A DNA stretch of 64,000 bases, taken from NCBI RefSeq assembly GCF_005484965.1, contig NZ_CP034036.1:744001-808000 (forward strand). Direction: 5' to 3'. The stretch is from Brenneria nigrifluens DSM 30175 = ATCC 13028 (GTDB lineage Bacteria > Pseudomonadota > Gammaproteobacteria > Enterobacterales > Enterobacteriaceae). The notes below the pieces were generated by a model that had not been told where the DNA came from, ran no database searches, and saw only the letters and a program-made list of their open reading frames with translations. Within the stretch, counting starts at the first letter, position 1; every line of letters starts with the position of its first letter. Below are positions 30,946 to 44,367 of the stretch, piece by piece. Position numbers and translations under genes: made by a program.

Positions 30946-32303
30946 TGCGCGTTTCCTTGCAGCAGATAGCGTCGATTCTGGGCGCCCAACCGATCGGCGG
31001 CAGCGTCGAAATCGACGATGTCGCCACGGATACGCGTAAGCTGCAGGCCGGCTGCCTGTTTGTCGCGCTGCGCGGCGAGAAATTCGATGGGCACGACTAT
31101 GCCGCGGATGCATTGAAAAACGGCGCGGCGGCCCTGCTGGTAAGTAAGCGCTTACCAGTTAATGCGCCGCAGCTGCTGGTGGAAGATACCCGTCTGGCGC
31201 TGGGCAAGCTGGCCGGTTGGGTAAGGCAGCAGTCCGATGCCCGCGTGGTGGCGTTAACCGGTTCTTCCGGCAAGACCTCGGTCAAGGAGATGACCGCCGC
31301 CATTCTGCGTCAGTGCGGCAACGTGTTGTATACCGCCGGCAACTTTAATAACGATATCGGCGTGCCGCTGACGCTGCTGCGTCTGACGCCGGAGCATCAG
31401 TTCGCGGTGATTGAACTGGGGGCCAACCATATCGGCGAGATTGCTTACACCACCGATCTGGTGCGTCCGGAAAGCGCGCTGGTCAATAACCTCGCCGCCG
31501 CGCATCTGGAGGGCTTCGGCTCGCTGGCGGGGGTGGCGCAGGCGAAAGGCGAGATTTTTGCCGGCCTGCCGGCCGACGGCGTGGCGATTATCAATGCGGA
31601 CAGCAACGACTTCCCGCACTGGCAGGTGACGCTGAGTCATAAAACCGTATGGCGTTTTTCACCGCAGGCCGCCGAGGATGTCGATTTTTTTGCCAGCGAT
31701 ATCAAGGTGCTGGCGCAGGGTACGCAGTTCAGCCTGCATACGCCGTTCGGGGTAATTGATGTGACACTGCCCCTGCCGGGGCGCCACAACGTGGCCAACG
31801 CGCTGGCCGCCGCCGCGCTGGCCATGTCCGTCGGCGCCACGCTGGCGGCGGTGAAAGCCGGTTTGGCGCAGCTTCAGGCGGTGCCGGGCAGGCTATTTCC
31901 GATTGTGCTGGCGCCGGGAAAATTGCTGCTGGACGACAGCTACAACGCCAATGTCGGCTCGATGACCGCGGCGGCGCAGGTTCTTGCTGAAATGCCGGGA
32001 TACCGCGTGATGGTGGTCGGCGACATGGGGGAACTGGGCGACGAGGCGAGGGAGTGTCACCGTCAGGTCGGCCAGGCCGTCCGCGCCGCGGGCATCGATA
32101 AAGTCTTGAGCGTGGGAACGTTAAGCGAATTGATCGGCCGCGCCGGCGGCGATGGCGAACATTTTCAGGATAAGGGCGCGCTGGTTTCGCGTCTGGGCGC
32201 GCTGATAGCCGAACATAAGACAATAAGCATATTGGTTAAGGGGTCACGGAGCACCGCGATGGAGCAGGTAGTACGCGCATTACAGGAGAATGCAACATGT
32301 TAG
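30942..32303 (+). CDS. murF: UDP-MurNAc-pentapeptide synthetase (D-Ala-D-Ala adding)
   Basis: Final cytoplasmic Mur ligase; attaches D-Ala-D-Ala to the tripeptide precursor. 453 residues (E. coli 452). N-terminal domain [21 protein letters not shown]-binding [28 protein letters not shown], and C-terminal [14 protein letters not shown] and VVGDMGELG. The start overlaps the murE TGA (ATGA), and a second ATG follows directly. The C terminus overlaps mraY by seven bases. Confidence 0.97.
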   Translation: MMRVSLQQIASILGAQPIGGSVEIDDVATDTRKLQAGCLFVALRGEKFDGHDYAADALKNGAAALLVSKRLPVNAPQLLVEDTRLALGKLAGWVRQQSDARVVALTGSSGKTSVKEMTAAILRQCGNVLYTAGNFNNDIGVPLTLLRLTPEHQFAVIELGANHIGEIAYTTDLVRPESALVNNLAAAHLEGFGSLAGVAQAKGEIFAGLPADGVAIINADSNDFPHWQVTLSHKTVWRFSPQAAEDVDFFASDIKVLAQGTQFSLHTPFGVIDVTLPLPGRHNVANALAAAALAMSVGATLAAVKAGLAQLQAVPGRLFPIVLAPGKLLLDDSYNANVGSMTAAAQVLAEMPGYRVMVVGDMGELGDEARECHRQVGQAVRAAGIDKVLSVGTLSELIGRAGGDGEHFQDKGALVSRLGALIAEHKTISILVKGSRSTAMEQVVRALQENATC

Positions 32304-33379
32304 TGTGGCTGGCCGAGCATCTGGTCAAGTTTTATTCCGGCTTCAACGTCTTTTCCTATTTGACGTTTCGCGCCATCGTCAGCCTGCTGACCGCGTTGGT
32401 GATTTCCCTGTGGATGGGGCCGCATTTGATTGCCTGGCTGCAACGTTTGCAGATCGGGCAGGTGGTTCGCAGTGAAGGTCCGGAGTCGCATTTCAGCAAG
32501 CGGGGAACGCCGACGATGGGGGGCGTGATGATTCTGGCGTCGATCACTATTTCGGTGCTGATGTGGGTCAACCTGTCCAACCCCTATGTCTGGTGCGTGC
32601 TGGCGGTGCTGCTGGGCTATGGCGTGGTCGGCTTTATTGACGATTACCGCAAGGTGGTGCGTAAAGACACCAAGGGGCTGATCGCGCGCTGGAAATATTT
32701 CTGGCAGTCGCTGATTGCGCTGGTGGTGGCCTTCGTCATGTATGCGATTGGTAAAGACACGCCGGCCACCCAACTGGTGGTGCCGTTTTTTAAAGACATC
32801 ATGCCGCAACTGGGGCTGCTCTACGTAGTGCTGGCGTACTTTGTGATTGTCGGGACCAGCAACGCGGTGAACCTGACCGACGGTCTGGACGGACTAGCGA
32901 TTATGCCGACGGTATTCGTCGCCGCCGGATTCGCCCTGGTCGCCTGGGCGACGGGGAATATGAATTTTGCCGGTTATCTGCATATTCCCTATATCCGCCA
33001 TGCCAGCGAACTGGTGGTCGTCTGTACGGCGATTGTCGGGGCCGGACTGGGATTTTTATGGTTTAACACCTATCCGGCCCAGGTGTTTATGGGGGATGTG
33101 GGTTCGCTGGCGCTGGGCGGCGCGCTGGGCACCATCGCGGTGCTGCTGCGTCAGGAGTTTTTGCTGGTAATTATGGGCGGCGTATTCGTGGTGGAGACGC
33201 TGTCGGTCATTTTACAGGTTGGATCCTTTAAGCTGCGCGGCCAGCGTATTTTCCGCATGGCGCCGATTCATCACCACTATGAACTTAAAGGATGGCCGGA
33301 ACCGCGGGTGATCGTGCGTTTCTGGATTATTTCGCTGATGCTGGTGCTGATTGGCCTGGCAACGCTGAAGGTACGGTAA
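32297..33379 (+). CDS. mraY: Phospho-MurNAc-pentapeptide translocase
   Basis: Integral membrane enzyme that makes lipid I by transferring phospho-MurNAc-pentapeptide to undecaprenyl phosphate. 360 residues, equal to E. coli, with about ten membrane helices. Signature cytoplasmic motifs are PTMGG (residues near 73), GFIDDYRK (catalytic Asp pair), [13 protein letters not shown] and [17 protein letters not shown]. It overlaps murF upstream and is three bases before murD. Confidence 0.98.
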   Translation: MLVWLAEHLVKFYSGFNVFSYLTFRAIVSLLTALVISLWMGPHLIAWLQRLQIGQVVRSEGPESHFSKRGTPTMGGVMILASITISVLMWVNLSNPYVWCVLAVLLGYGVVGFIDDYRKVVRKDTKGLIARWKYFWQSLIALVVAFVMYAIGKDTPATQLVVPFFKDIMPQLGLLYVVLAYFVIVGTSNAVNLTDGLDGLAIMPTVFVAAGFALVAWATGNMNFAGYLHIPYIRHASELVVVCTAIVGAGLGFLWFNTYPAQVFMGDVGSLALGGALGTIAVLLRQEFLLVIMGGVFVVETLSVILQVGSFKLRGQRIFRMAPIHHHYELKGWPEPRVIVRFWIISLMLVLIGLATLKVR

Positions 33380-33382
33380 AAT

Positions 33383-34699
33383 ATGGCGGACTATCAGGGT
33401 AAAAAAGTGGTCATTATCGGGCTGGGGCTGACCGGCCTCTCCTGTGTTGATTTCTTCCTCGCGCGCGGCGTGGTGCCGCGCGTGGTGGATACCCGTATCA
33501 GTCCGCCGGGGTTGGATAAGCTGCCGGAAAACGTCGAGCGCCATCTCGGCGATCTCAACGAAACCTGGCTGATGGACGCGGATCTCATCGTCGCCAGCCC
33601 GGGCATCGCCCTGGCGACGCCGATACTGAGCGATGCCGCTGAGGCGGGCATTGAGATCGTCGGCGATATCGAGCTGTTTTGCCGTGAAGCGCAGGCGCCC
33701 ATCGTGGCGATTACCGGCTCCAACGGCAAAAGCACGGTGACCACGCTGGTGGGCGACATGGCGCGGGCCGCCGGGTGGCAGGTGGGCGTGGGCGGCAATA
33801 TCGGTCTGCCCGCGCTGCGCCTGCTTGAACATGAATGCCAGCTCTATGTGCTGGAACTGTCGAGTTTCCAACTGGAGACCACCAGCAGTCTGCACGCGGC
33901 GGCGGCGACCATTCTGAACGTGACCGAAGACCACACCAACCGCTATCCGTTTGGCTTGCAGCAGTATCGCGCCGCCAAGTTGCGCATTTACGAAAACGCC
34001 GGCGTGTGCGTGGTTAACGCCGATGACGCGCTGACCATGCCGATTCGCGGCGCGGATGAGCGCTGCGTGAGCTTCGGCGTCGACGTCGGCGATTACCACC
34101 TGAATCGGCAGCAAGGGGAAACCTGGCTGCGGATTAAAGGCGAGCGGGTGTTGAACACCCGCGAGATTAAACTGGTGGGGCAGCACAACTACACCAATGC
34201 GCTGGCCGCCCTGGCATTGGCTGACGCCGTGGGTATTCCGCGTTCGTCGGCCTTGACGGCCCTGACCGCCTTTACCGGCCTGGCGCATCGTTTCCAACTG
34301 GTCTGGGAGCGCAACGGCGTGCGCTGGATCAATGATTCCAAGGCCACCAACGTCGGCAGCACCGAAGCGGCGTTAAGCGGCCTGACGGTGGATGGCACTC
34401 TTCATCTGCTTTTGGGCGGGGACGGCAAATCCGCCGATTTCTCGCCCTTGCTACGCTATTTTCAGGGCGACGACATCCGGCTTTACTGTTTTGGCCGCGA
34501 CGGCGAACAGTTGGCGGCGCTGCGTCCGGATATCGCCGAACGGACGGAAACCATGGAGCAATCCATGCGGCTGATCGCGGGACGCGTCGCGCCCGGTGAC
34601 ATGGTATTACTGTCGCCGGCCTGCGCCAGCCTCGATCAGTTCCGCAGTTTTGAACAACGGGGCGACGAGTTCGCCCGTCTGGCGGAGGAACTGGGCTGA
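33383..34699 (+). CDS. murD: UDP-MurNAc-L-Ala-D-Glu synthetase
   Basis: Cytoplasmic Mur ligase that adds D-glutamate; 438 residues, as in E. coli. N-terminal Rossmann [16 protein letters not shown]-binding [14 protein letters not shown] near residue 113, [19 protein letters not shown]-terminal [16 protein letters not shown] and [21 protein letters not shown]. It shares one base with ftsW. Confidence 0.97.
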   Translation: MADYQGKKVVIIGLGLTGLSCVDFFLARGVVPRVVDTRISPPGLDKLPENVERHLGDLNETWLMDADLIVASPGIALATPILSDAAEAGIEIVGDIELFCREAQAPIVAITGSNGKSTVTTLVGDMARAAGWQVGVGGNIGLPALRLLEHECQLYVLELSSFQLETTSSLHAAAATILNVTEDHTNRYPFGLQQYRAAKLRIYENAGVCVVNADDALTMPIRGADERCVSFGVDVGDYHLNRQQGETWLRIKGERVLNTREIKLVGQHNYTNALAALALADAVGIPRSSALTALTAFTGLAHRFQLVWERNGVRWINDSKATNVGSTEAALSGLTVDGTLHLLLGGDGKSADFSPLLRYFQGDDIRLYCFGRDGEQLAALRPDIAERTETMEQSMRLIAGRVAPGDMVLLSPACASLDQFRSFEQRGDEFARLAEELG

Positions 34700-35901
34700 T
34701 GCGCTTCTCCGGACTGGCGGTTGTCGAACGTATAAAAAACTGGGTCATGGGGACGCGGGAAAGCGATACGCAGAGTCTGGTTCTGTATGATCGCACGCTG
34801 GTATGGCTGACGTTCGGGCTGGCGGTGATCGGTTTTGTGATGGTGACCTCCGCCTCGATGCCGATCGGGCAGCGTCTGGCCAGCGACCCCTTTCTGTTCG
34901 CCAAGCGCGATGCGCTGTATCTGGGGTTGGCTTTGGCGCTGTCTCTGGTGACGTTGCGCGTTCCCATGGAAATTTGGCAGCGTTACAGCCCGGTCCTGCT
35001 GTTGGCCTCCATGCTGCTGCTGCTGGTGGTGCTGGCGGTCGGCAGCTCGGTTAACGGCGCGTCGCGCTGGATATCGCTGGGGCCGTTGCGCATTCAGCCG
35101 GCGGAGTTATCCAAGCTGACGCTGTTCTGCTATCTGTCCAGCTATATGGTGCGCAAAGTGGAAGAAGTGAGGAATAACTTCTGGGGCTTTTGCAAACCGA
35201 TGGGGGTGATGGTGGTGCTGGCGGTGCTGTTGCTGGCGCAGCCGGACCTCGGAACGGTGGTGGTGCTGTTTATCACCACCCTGGCGATGCTGTTTCTGGC
35301 GGGGGCGAAGCTATGGCAGTTTCTGGCCATTATCGGCTGCGGCATTTTTGCCGTTTGCCTGCTGATTATCGCCGAACCCTACCGTATGCGGCGCGTCACT
35401 TCGTTCTGGAATCCGTGGGAGGATCCGTTCGGCAGCGGTTATCAGCTCACCCAATCCCTGATGGCGTTCGGCCGGGGGGAACTATGGGGGCAGGGGCTGG
35501 GAAATTCGGTGCAGAAACTGGAATATCTGCCGGAGGCGCACACCGACTTTATTTTCTCCATTTTAGGTGAAGAACTCGGCTATATCGGTGTGGTTTTGGC
35601 GCTGTTAATGATATTCTTCGTCGCTTTTCGCGCGATGTCCATCGGGCGGCGTGCGCTGGAGATCAACCAGCGTTTTTCCGGTTTTCTCGCCTGCTCGATC
35701 GGCGTCTGGTTCAGCTTTCAGACGCTGGTCAACGTCGGGGCCGCGTCGGGGATGTTGCCGACCAAGGGGTTGACGTTGCCGTTAATCAGCTACGGTGGTT
35801 CCAGTCTGATCATCATGTCGACGGCCATCGTTATGCTGTTGCGTATTGATTTTGAAACGCGCCTGACTAAAGCGCAGGCGTTTACGAGGAGTGCCCGATG
35901 A
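34699..35901 (+). CDS. ftsW: Septal peptidoglycan glycosyltransferase FtsW
   Basis: SEDS-family polymerase of the divisome, acting with FtsI. 400 residues (E. coli 414) with about ten membrane helices. SEDS marks are visible: [31 protein letters not shown] ([11 protein letters not shown]), [16 protein letters not shown] and [14 protein letters not shown] near the C terminus. The conserved catalytic Asp lies in the AHTDFIF loop region of the large periplasmic segment. It overlaps murD by one base and murG by four. Confidence 0.96.
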   Translation: MRFSGLAVVERIKNWVMGTRESDTQSLVLYDRTLVWLTFGLAVIGFVMVTSASMPIGQRLASDPFLFAKRDALYLGLALALSLVTLRVPMEIWQRYSPVLLLASMLLLLVVLAVGSSVNGASRWISLGPLRIQPAELSKLTLFCYLSSYMVRKVEEVRNNFWGFCKPMGVMVVLAVLLLAQPDLGTVVVLFITTLAMLFLAGAKLWQFLAIIGCGIFAVCLLIIAEPYRMRRVTSFWNPWEDPFGSGYQLTQSLMAFGRGELWGQGLGNSVQKLEYLPEAHTDFIFSILGEELGYIGVVLALLMIFFVAFRAMSIGRRALEINQRFSGFLACSIGVWFSFQTLVNVGAASGMLPTKGLTLPLISYGGSSLIIMSTAIVMLLRIDFETRLTKAQAFTRSAR

Positions 35902-36977
35902 GTGGCGAAGGCAAGCGTTTGATGGTGATGGCGGGCGGAACGGGAGGACATGTGTTTCCCGGTCTTGCCGTGGCGCATCATCTGATGGCGCAGGGCTGGC
36001 AGGTGCGCTGGTTAGGCACCGCGGATCGCATGGAAGCGGATTTAGTGCCGCAGCACGATATCGAGATCGATTTTATCCGTATCTCCGGGCTGCGCGGCAA
36101 GGGGCTGCGCGCCCAGTTGGCCGCGCCGCTGCGTATATTCCAGGCGGTGCGGCAGGCGCGGGCGATATTGCGCCGTTACCGGCCGGACGTGGTGCTGGGG
36201 ATGGGCGGCTATGTTTCCGGCCCCGGCGGGCTGGCCGCGTGGCTGTGCGGCGTACCGGTGGTGCTGCATGAGCAAAACGGGATTGCCGGGCTGACCAACC
36301 GCTGGCTGTCGCATATCGCCAAAAAAGTATTACAGGCTTTTCCGGGCGCCTTTGTGAAAGCCGAGGTGGTCGGCAACCCTGTGAGGGCGGACGTGCTGGC
36401 ATTGCCTGCCCCCGCGGTTCGGCTTGCCGGCCGCAGCGGCCCGGTTCGGGTGCTGGTGCTGGGCGGCAGCCAGGGGGCGCGAGTCCTCAATCAGACGCTG
36501 CCGGGCGTCGCCGCGACCTTGGGCGACGGCGTGACAATCTGGCATCAGGTCGGCAAAGGCGCGCTGGCGGACGTTGAGCAGGCCTATCGGCAGGTCGGGC
36601 GGACGCAGCACAAGATCGCTGAATTTATTGATGATATGGCGCAAGCCTACGCCTGGGCCGACGTGGTGGTCTGCCGTTCCGGCGCGCTGACGGTCAGTGA
36701 AATCGCCGCCGCCGGTTTGCCGGCGCTGTTTGTCCCTTTCCAGCATAAGGACCGGCAGCAGTATTGGAACGCCCTGTCGCTGGAAAGAGCGGGGGCGGCA
36801 AAGATTATCGAGCAGCCGAAGTTTAACGCGGCGTCGGTAAGTGAAGTCCTGGCGAACTGGGATCGCGCCACGCTGCTGGCGATGGCGGAAAAGGCCCGAG
36901 CGGTGGCCGTTCCCGACGCCACGGAGCGCGTGGCGAAGGCGGTGAGCGCCGTAGCGGGCCGCGCGGTTCATAGCTGA
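35898..36977 (+). CDS. murG: UDP-GlcNAc:lipid I GlcNAc transferase
   Basis: Peripheral membrane GT28 glycosyltransferase that turns lipid I into lipid II. 359 residues (E. coli 355). Gly-rich motif 1 [31 protein letters not shown] with [12 protein letters not shown], motif 3 [12 protein letters not shown], and the UDP-GlcNAc site [34 protein letters not shown]. The ATGA overlap with ftsW indicates coupling. A 68-base gap follows before murC. Confidence 0.97.
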   Translation: MSGEGKRLMVMAGGTGGHVFPGLAVAHHLMAQGWQVRWLGTADRMEADLVPQHDIEIDFIRISGLRGKGLRAQLAAPLRIFQAVRQARAILRRYRPDVVLGMGGYVSGPGGLAAWLCGVPVVLHEQNGIAGLTNRWLSHIAKKVLQAFPGAFVKAEVVGNPVRADVLALPAPAVRLAGRSGPVRVLVLGGSQGARVLNQTLPGVAATLGDGVTIWHQVGKGALADVEQAYRQVGRTQHKIAEFIDDMAQAYAWADVVVCRSGALTVSEIAAAGLPALFVPFQHKDRQQYWNALSLERAGAAKIIEQPKFNAASVSEVLANWDRATLLAMAEKARAVAVPDATERVAKAVSAVAGRAVHS

Positions 36978-37045
36978 TTAATTAATACATTATCGCCGGG
37001 CGGCGCTGCCGTTCGGGGGATTAAATAAGGTAGCGATAGAAAAAA

Positions 37046-38506
37046 GTGAATACTCAACAACTGGCGAAACTGCGTTCAATCGTGCCCGAGATGCATCGCG
37101 TCCGGCACATCCACTTTGTCGGCATCGGCGGTGCCGGCATGGGCGGTATCGCCGAAGTGTTGGCTAATGAAGGGTATCAGATAAGCGGGTCCGATCTGGC
37201 GCCGAACGCCGTTACCCGGCAGTTGAGCGAACTGGGAGCGCAGATCTATTTTCACCATCGGGCGGAAAACGTGCTGAACGCCAGCGTGGTGGTGGTCTCC
37301 AGCGCCATTTCCGCCGATAACCCGGAGATTGTGGCGGCGCACGAGGCGCGTATTCCGGTGATCCGCCGGGCGGAAATGCTGGCCGAGCTGATGCGTTTCC
37401 GTCACGGTATCGCGGTGGCGGGAACTCACGGTAAAACCACCACCACGGCGATGGTCGCCAGCATCTACGCCGAAGCGGGGCTGGACCCGACGTTTGTCAA
37501 CGGCGGATTGGTGAAGGCGGCGGGCACCCACGCGCGTCTGGGTTCCAGCCGTTACCTGATCGCGGAAGCGGACGAAAGCGACGCCTCGTTCCTGCATCTG
37601 CAGCCGATGGTGGCGATCGTGACCAATATCGAAGCCGATCACATGGATACCTATCATGGCGATTTTGAAAACCTGAAGCAGACCTTTATCAGCTTCTTGC
37701 ACAATCTGCCGTTTTACGGCCGGGCGGTGATGTGTGTGGACGACGCGGTGATCCGCGAACTGCTGCCGCGGGTCGGGCGCCATATCACCACCTACGGCTT
37801 TAGCGACGACGCCGACGTGCGCGTCGCCGACTATCAGCAGACCGGCGCGCAGGGGCACTTTACCCTGGCGCGCCAGGATAAGCCGCTGCTGCAGGTGACG
37901 CTGAACGCGCCGGGGCGTCACAATGCGCTGAACGCCGCCGCCGCGGTGGCGGTGGCGATGGACGAGGGTATTGACGACGAGGCGATCCTACGCGCGCTGG
38001 AGCGCTTTGAAGGCACCGGCAGACGGTTTGATTTTCTGGGTGAATACCCGCTGGAGCTGGTAAACGGACAACGCGGCAGCGCCATGCTGGTGGATGATTA
38101 CGGCCACCATCCGACCGAAGTCGACGCAACCATCAAGGCGGCGCGCGCGGGCTGGCCGGACCGGCGTCTGGTGATGGTTTTTCAGCCGCATCGCTATACG
38201 CGCACCCGCGACCTGTACGATGACTTTACGCATGTGCTGTCGCAGGTGGACGTTTTACTGATGCTGGAGGTGTATTCGGCGGGCGAGTCGCCGATCCCCG
38301 GCGCGGATAGCCGCTCTCTGTGCCGCACCATCCGCGGGCGCGGTAAGATTGATCCGATTTTGGTGGCCGATGTGGATACCTTGCCGGAACTGCTGTCGCA
38401 GGCGCTACGCGGCGGAGATCTGGTTTTGGTTCAGGGCGCCGGCAATATCGGCAAGCTGGCGCGGAAACTGGCTGATTCCCGGCTACAGCCCCAGATAAGC
38501 GAGTGA
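37046..38506 (+). CDS. murC: UDP-MurNAc-L-alanine ligase
   Basis: First Mur ligase, adding L-Ala to UDP-MurNAc. 486 residues (E. coli 491). N-terminal [20 protein letters not shown]-binding [15 protein letters not shown] near residue 122, [52 protein letters not shown] and [12 protein letters not shown]. The GTG start (37046) fits the E. coli [16 protein letters not shown] start exactly; the upstream SD is weak (AAGG about 17 bases away). The C terminus is five residues shorter than in E. coli. Confidence 0.96.
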   Translation: MNTQQLAKLRSIVPEMHRVRHIHFVGIGGAGMGGIAEVLANEGYQISGSDLAPNAVTRQLSELGAQIYFHHRAENVLNASVVVVSSAISADNPEIVAAHEARIPVIRRAEMLAELMRFRHGIAVAGTHGKTTTTAMVASIYAEAGLDPTFVNGGLVKAAGTHARLGSSRYLIAEADESDASFLHLQPMVAIVTNIEADHMDTYHGDFENLKQTFISFLHNLPFYGRAVMCVDDAVIRELLPRVGRHITTYGFSDDADVRVADYQQTGAQGHFTLARQDKPLLQVTLNAPGRHNALNAAAAVAVAMDEGIDDEAILRALERFEGTGRRFDFLGEYPLELVNGQRGSAMLVDDYGHHPTEVDATIKAARAGWPDRRLVMVFQPHRYTRTRDLYDDFTHVLSQVDVLLMLEVYSAGESPIPGADSRSLCRTIRGRGKIDPILVADVDTLPELLSQALRGGDLVLVQGAGNIGKLARKLADSRLQPQISE

Positions 38507-38514
38507 GGAACATC

Positions 38515-39435
38515 ATGACTGAGAAAGTTGCCGTATTGCTTGGCGGCACCTCTGCCGAACGTGAAGTGTCGCTGCTTTCGGGTCAGGCGGTGCTGGCGGG
38601 CCTGAAAGAAGCGGGCATCAATGCCCATGCCGTGGATACGCGCGAGTTTCCGGTAACGCGGCTCAAGGATGAGGGGTTCACCAAAGTCTTTATCGCCTTG
38701 CACGGCCGCGGCGGCGAAGACGGTACTTTGCAGGGACTGCTGGAGTTTTTACAGTTGCCCTATACCGGCAGCGGGGTGATGGCGTCCGCGCTGACGATGG
38801 ACAAACTGCGCACCAAACTGGTGTGGCAGGCGCTGGGATTGCCGGTGTCGCCCTATGTTGCGTTTCATCGCCAGCAGTTCGCCGCGCTTGCGGAGGATGA
38901 GCTGCTGGAAAAACTCGCCCATTTGGGCACGCCGCTGATAGTGAAGCCAAGCCGCGAAGGCTCCAGCGTGGGCATGAGCAAGGTGGATCGGATCGCGGCA
39001 CTGCCGGCCGCGCTGGAAGAGGCGTTTCGTCATGACGACGAGGTGCTGGTGGAAAAATGGCTCAGCGGCCCGGAGTACACGGTCGCCATCCTTGGCGACG
39101 AGGTGCTGCCGTCGATTCGCATCCAGGCCGCGGGCACCTTTTACGACTATGAAGCGAAGTATCTGTCGGATGATACGCAGTACTTTTGCCCAAGCGGTCT
39201 GTCGGCGGAAAAAGAGCGGGAACTGGCCGCGCTGTCGCTGGCGGCCTACCGCGCGCTGGATTGCGGCGGCTGGGGCAGGGTGGATCTGATGATGGACGGC
39301 GACGGGGCTTTTTATCTGCTGGAGGTCAACACCTCTCCGGGGATGACCAGCCACAGTCTGGTGCCGATGGCGGCAAGGCAACAGGGGTTGAGTTTCTCAC
39401 AGCTGGTTGCCAGGGTTCTGGAGCTGGCCGGCTGA
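38515..39435 (+). CDS. ddlB: D-alanine-D-alanine ligase B
   Basis: ATP-grasp ligase that makes D-Ala-D-Ala for MurF; 306 residues, as in E. coli. [59 protein letters not shown], and C-terminal [22 protein letters not shown]. The ATG at 38515 has AGGA nearby and fits the family; an in-frame GTG at 38503 is less likely. It begins eight bases after the murC stop and is followed by ftsQ after one base. Confidence 0.96.
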   Translation: MTEKVAVLLGGTSAEREVSLLSGQAVLAGLKEAGINAHAVDTREFPVTRLKDEGFTKVFIALHGRGGEDGTLQGLLEFLQLPYTGSGVMASALTMDKLRTKLVWQALGLPVSPYVAFHRQQFAALAEDELLEKLAHLGTPLIVKPSREGSSVGMSKVDRIAALPAALEEAFRHDDEVLVEKWLSGPEYTVAILGDEVLPSIRIQAAGTFYDYEAKYLSDDTQYFCPSGLSAEKERELAALSLAAYRALDCGGWGRVDLMMDGDGAFYLLEVNTSPGMTSHSLVPMAARQQGLSFSQLVARVLELAG

Positions 39436-39436
39436 T

Positions 39437-40303
39437 ATGTCGCAGGCAGCGCTGAATACGCGCGCACGGGAACCCGAAGCGAAAGGGACCCGTCGCAGCA
39501 ACGGAGGCCAACTGGCGGGGATGATTTTCCTGCTGCTGGTGGTGGGGACGATCGTCTGGGGAGGATGGATGGTCGTCGGCTGGATGAAGGACGCCAGCCG
39601 CCTGCCGTTGTCCAGAATGGTGGTGACGGGCGAAAGGCAGTACACCACCAACGACGATATCCGTCAGGCGATTTTGTCGCTGGGGTCGCCGGGAACCTTT
39701 ATGACGCAGGATGTGAACGTCATCCAGCAGCAGATTGAACGTTTGCCGTGGATCAAACAGGCCAGCGTGCGCAAGCAGTGGCCGGACGAATTAAAGATTC
39801 ATCTGGTTGAATATGTTCCGGTGGCGCGTTGGAATGATCTGCTAATGGTCGACGGCGCGGGGAATGCTTTCAGCGTACCGGCCGAGCGGGTCGGCAACCG
39901 CAAGATGCCGTTATTGTACGGCCCGGACGGGAGTGAAACCGATGTTCTGGAGGGTTACCGGACCATGAATCAGGTGCTGGCGGCTGGAAAATTCAGCTTG
40001 AAAACGGTGGCGATGAGCGCGCGTCACTCATGGCAGCTGGGGTTGGATGATGATACCCGTATCGAACTGGGACGGGACGATCGGGCCAAGCGGCTGGCGC
40101 GTTTTATCGAGCTTTATCCGCTGTTGCAGCGTCAGGCGCAGAGCGAGAACAAACGCGTCGGCTATGTGGATCTGCGCTATGACAGCGGCGCGGCGGTAGG
40201 CTGGGCGCCGGCCTTGTTTGAACAGCAAGGCGCTGAGCAGCAGCAAGAGATTGAGCGGCAACAGAACAGTAATCAGAATCAGGCACAGGCTAAACAACAA
40301 TGA
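39437..40303 (+). CDS. ftsQ: Cell division protein FtsQ
   Basis: Bitopic divisome protein, scaffold of FtsQLB. 288 residues (E. coli 276). Cytoplasmic [17 protein letters not shown], one membrane segment near residues 30-52, then the POTRA domain ([25 protein letters not shown]) and beta domain ([24 protein letters not shown]). It ends with a low-complexity Gln-rich tail, longer than in E. coli. The ATG is one base after the ddlB stop; an upstream in-frame start inside ddlB is rejected because MSQAALNTR is the E. coli N terminus. The start of ftsA overlaps its last four bases. Confidence 0.95.
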   Translation: MSQAALNTRAREPEAKGTRRSNGGQLAGMIFLLLVVGTIVWGGWMVVGWMKDASRLPLSRMVVTGERQYTTNDDIRQAILSLGSPGTFMTQDVNVIQQQIERLPWIKQASVRKQWPDELKIHLVEYVPVARWNDLLMVDGAGNAFSVPAERVGNRKMPLLYGPDGSETDVLEGYRTMNQVLAAGKFSLKTVAMSARHSWQLGLDDDTRIELGRDDRAKRLARFIELYPLLQRQAQSENKRVGYVDLRYDSGAAVGWAPALFEQQGAEQQQEIERQQNSNQNQAQAKQQ

Positions 40304-41556
40304 TCAAGTCGACGGACAGAAAACTGGTAGTTGGGCTGGAAATCGGTACGGCGAAGGTGGCCGCACTGGTAGGGGAGGTTCTGCCCGATGGCATGGTCAA
40401 TATTATCGGCGTGGGCAGCTGCCCGTCGCGCGGTATGGATAAAGGCGGCGTTAACGATCTCGAATCGGTGGTCAAATGCGTGCAGCGCGCGATCGACCAG
40501 GCCGAGCTGATGGCGGACTGCCAGATATCCTCCGTCTATCTGGCGCTGTCGGGAAAGCACATCAGTTGCCAGAATGAAATAGGGATGGTGCCTATTTCGG
40601 AAGAAGAGGTGACGCAGGACGACGTGGAAAGCGTGGTGCATACCGCCAAATCGGTACGCGTGCGCGACGAGCATCGCATTCTGCATGTGATCCCGCAGGA
40701 GTACGCCATTGATTATCAGGAAGGGATCAAGAATCCGGTGGGATTATCCGGCGTGCGCATGCAGGCCAAGGTCCACCTGATTACCTGCCATAACGATATG
40801 GCGAAGAATATTGTCAAAGCCGTTGAACGCTGCGGTCTGAAGGTGGATCAGCTGATTTTCGCCGGTCTGGCCTCCAGCTACGCCGTTTTGACGGAAGACG
40901 AGCGCGAACTGGGCGTTTGCGTGGTGGATATCGGCGGCGGCACGATGGATATCGCGGTCTATACCGGCGGCGCCCTGCGCCATACCAAGGTTATCCCTTA
41001 CGCGGGCAACGTGGTGACCAGCGATATCGCCTACGCGTTCGGCACGCCGCCGACGGATGCCGAAGCGATCAAGGTGCGCCACGGCTGCGCATTGGGCGCC
41101 ATCGTCGGCAAAGATGAAAACGTCGAGGTCCCCAGCGTCGGGGGCCGCCCGCCGCGCAGCCTGCAACGGCAGACGCTGGCGGAAGTGATTGAACCGCGTT
41201 ACACCGAACTATTGAATCTGGTGAACGACGAACTTTTACAGTTGCAGGAGCAGTTACGTCAACAGGGCGTTAAACACCATCTGGCGGCAGGTATCGTGCT
41301 TACCGGTGGTGCGGCGCAAATAGACGGCCTGGCGGCCTGTGCGCAGCGGGTGTTCCACACCCAGGTGCGCATCGGCCAGCCGCTAAATATTACAGGTCTG
41401 ACGGATTATGCACAGGAACCTTACTACTCAACGGCGGTCGGGTTGCTGCATTACGGCAAAGAGTCTCACCTTGGCGGTGAGCATGAGGTCGAAAAACGTG
41501 CCTCGGTGAGCAACTGGTTCAAAAGAATCAATAGTTGGCTGAGGAAAGAATTTTAA
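40300..41556 (+). CDS. ftsA: Cell division protein FtsA
   Basis: Actin-like ATPase that tethers FtsZ to the membrane. 418 residues (E. coli 420). Phosphate-1 motif [10 protein letters not shown], phosphate-2 [20 protein letters not shown], adenosine motif [14 protein letters not shown]. The 1C domain (about 85-165) carries [18 protein letters not shown]. The C-terminal amphipathic membrane-targeting helix [14 protein letters not shown] is intact. It overlaps ftsQ by four bases; ftsZ starts 68 bases later. Confidence 0.97.
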   Translation: MIKSTDRKLVVGLEIGTAKVAALVGEVLPDGMVNIIGVGSCPSRGMDKGGVNDLESVVKCVQRAIDQAELMADCQISSVYLALSGKHISCQNEIGMVPISEEEVTQDDVESVVHTAKSVRVRDEHRILHVIPQEYAIDYQEGIKNPVGLSGVRMQAKVHLITCHNDMAKNIVKAVERCGLKVDQLIFAGLASSYAVLTEDERELGVCVVDIGGGTMDIAVYTGGALRHTKVIPYAGNVVTSDIAYAFGTPPTDAEAIKVRHGCALGAIVGKDENVEVPSVGGRPPRSLQRQTLAEVIEPRYTELLNLVNDELLQLQEQLRQQGVKHHLAAGIVLTGGAAQIDGLAACAQRVFHTQVRIGQPLNITGLTDYAQEPYYSTAVGLLHYGKESHLGGEHEVEKRASVSNWFKRINSWLRKEF

Positions 41557-41624
41557 TTTTATCAAAGAGATCACCTGGCACAGTTTATGATCTCGTAGTT
41601 ACAGGCACAAAACGGAGAGAAACT

Positions 41625-42776
41625 ATGTTTGAACCAATGGAATTAACCAACGACGCGGTGATTAAAGTCATCGGCGTCGGCGGAGGCGGCGGCAACGCCG
41701 TCGAGCATATGGTGCGCGAGCGCATCGAAGGCGTTGAGTTCTTCGCGGTCAATACCGATGCTCAGGCATTGCGTAAGACGGCGGTAGGCCAGACGATCCA
41801 GATCGGCAGCGGCATCACCAAAGGTCTGGGCGCCGGCGCCAACCCGGAAGTCGGGCGTAATTCGGCGGAAGAGGACCGCGAAGCGCTGCGCACGGCGCTT
41901 GAAGGCGCCGATATGGTGTTTATCGCCGCGGGCATGGGCGGCGGCACGGGTACGGGCGCGGCGCCGGTGGTTGCCGAAGTGGCGAAGGATCTGGGTATCC
42001 TGACGGTTGCCGTGGTGACCAAGCCGTTCAACTTCGAAGGCAAAAAGCGTATGGCATTCGCCGAGCAGGGTATCGCCGAGCTCTCCAAGCACGTCGACTC
42101 GCTGATCACCATTCCGAACGATAAGCTGCTGAAGGTTCTGGGGCGCGGCATCTCCCTGCTGGATGCGTTCGGCGCCGCGAACGACGTGTTGAAAGGCGCG
42201 GTTCAGGGTATCGCCGAACTGATTACCCGTCCCGGTCTGATGAACGTCGACTTTGCCGACGTACGCACCGTGATGTCCGAGATGGGTTACGCCATGATGG
42301 GCTCGGGCGTGGCGCGCGGCGAAGATCGTGCGGAAGAGGCGGCGGAAATGGCCATCTCCAGCCCGCTGCTGGAAGATATCGACCTGTCCGGCGCGCGCGG
42401 CGTGCTGGTTAACATCACCGCGGGCTTCGATCTGCGTCTGGATGAGTTCGAAACCGTGGGTAACACCATTCGCGCTTTTGCTTCCGACAACGCGACGGTG
42501 GTTATCGGCACCTCGCTCGATCCGGAAATGAATGACGAACTGCGCGTCACCGTGGTGGCGACGGGCATCGGCATGGACAAGCGGCCGGAAATTACCCTGG
42601 TGACCAATAAGCAGTCCAGCCAGCCTGTGATGGATCATCGCTATCAGCAGCACGGCATGACGCCGCTGACCCAGGAAAAACCGGCGGCTAAAGTGGTCAA
42701 CGACCAGAATCAGCAGGCCAATAAAGAGCCGGATTATCTGGATATCCCGGCGTTTCTGCGTAAGCAGGCGGATTAA
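41625..42776 (+). CDS. ftsZ: Cell division GTPase FtsZ
   Basis: Tubulin homologue that forms the Z-ring. 383 residues, equal to E. coli. GTP-binding [13 protein letters not shown] near residue 20, tubulin signature [16 protein letters not shown] (about 106-121), and synergy loop [11 protein letters not shown]. The C-terminal conserved peptide [14 protein letters not shown] binds FtsA, ZipA and ZapD (zapD is also in this window at 48.4-49.2 kb). The ATG at 41625 is preceded by GGAGAG. The frame is open 30 codons upstream into ftsA but without homology. Confidence 0.98.
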   Translation: MFEPMELTNDAVIKVIGVGGGGGNAVEHMVRERIEGVEFFAVNTDAQALRKTAVGQTIQIGSGITKGLGAGANPEVGRNSAEEDREALRTALEGADMVFIAAGMGGGTGTGAAPVVAEVAKDLGILTVAVVTKPFNFEGKKRMAFAEQGIAELSKHVDSLITIPNDKLLKVLGRGISLLDAFGAANDVLKGAVQGIAELITRPGLMNVDFADVRTVMSEMGYAMMGSGVARGEDRAEEAAEMAISSPLLEDIDLSGARGVLVNITAGFDLRLDEFETVGNTIRAFASDNATVVIGTSLDPEMNDELRVTVVATGIGMDKRPEITLVTNKQSSQPVMDHRYQQHGMTPLTQEKPAAKVVNDQNQQANKEPDYLDIPAFLRKQAD

Positions 42777-42845
42777 TACCGCCCTATGACGTTGGAATCT
42801 CCGCTCTTTGTGCTAAACTGTCCCGCCGATCCTGGTATAAACTAG

Positions 42846-43796
<951 letters not shown>

Positions 43797-43808
43797 CGCA
43801 TAAAGTCG

Positions 43809-44339
43809 TTATTTCTTATTACGACTGGTTTTACTGGTACCCTCTCCGGCCAGTGAAGCCAGTCGTTCTAATATCCGGCGCAGCTTCTCCGGGCTTTGAC
43901 CGGCCAAACCCCGCAATATTTCCGCACTTTGTTCGCTCAACTGACGAAACGGTTTTGCCTCTTCCTTCTCGTCGGGCGCGCCGATAGCGCTTTTTTTCAC
44001 TATTTCATGCCCTTTTGCGGCGAGCGCGGGATTAATCCTGATGTCGATCGAGGCCAATGATGGTAATATTTGGGCGCGCAGTGCAGAAAGCAGGGCCGGC
44101 TGTTCATAACGTAACCGCATCAACCAGTTAGCGTTGGCGGTTTCCAGCACCAGCAGTCCATGCCGATAGTTGGCAACGCGGCACCAGGGATGCAGCTGTG
44201 CGGGAAGTAATCCGCGCACCGCCCGGTTGAGTTTTAATAAAGCGATAGCGCGCTGCTGCACATCACGCAGTGGGCCGGTACCCGCACCCGATGCGCTATC
44301 AAACAGGGATTCCAGTGATTGTGGGCGGCTATCACGCAT
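43809..44339 (-). CDS. DUF721/DciA-family protein
   Basis: 176-residue protein of the DUF721 (DciA) family, convergent with lpxC and divergent from secM. The family core lies in residues about 20-110: [46 protein letters not shown] and [18 protein letters not shown], a small KH-like fold. The C-terminal third is charged and probably disordered ([17 protein letters not shown], then [11 protein letters not shown]). DciA is the ancestral loader of the replicative helicase DnaB in bacteria without DnaC; the role of the enterobacterial members is not established. E. coli K-12 has no gene at this position. 28 bases separate it from the secM start, so their promoters share the spacer. Confidence 0.8.
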   Translation of the reverse strand: MRDSRPQSLESLFDSASGAGTGPLRDVQQRAIALLKLNRAVRGLLPAQLHPWCRVANYRHGLLVLETANANWLMRLRYEQPALLSALRAQILPSLASIDIRINPALAAKGHEIVKKSAIGAPDEKEEAKPFRQLSEQSAEILRGLAGQSPEKLRRILERLASLAGEGTSKTSRNKK

Positions 44340-44367
44340 AAATCAGGCTCCGACGGACGTTAAACTA

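Noticed and set aside
41535..41624. 30-codon N-terminal extension of FtsZ overlapping ftsA
   Set aside because: It lies in the ftsA 3' end and spacer; [11 protein letters not shown] behind GGAGAG is the conserved start.
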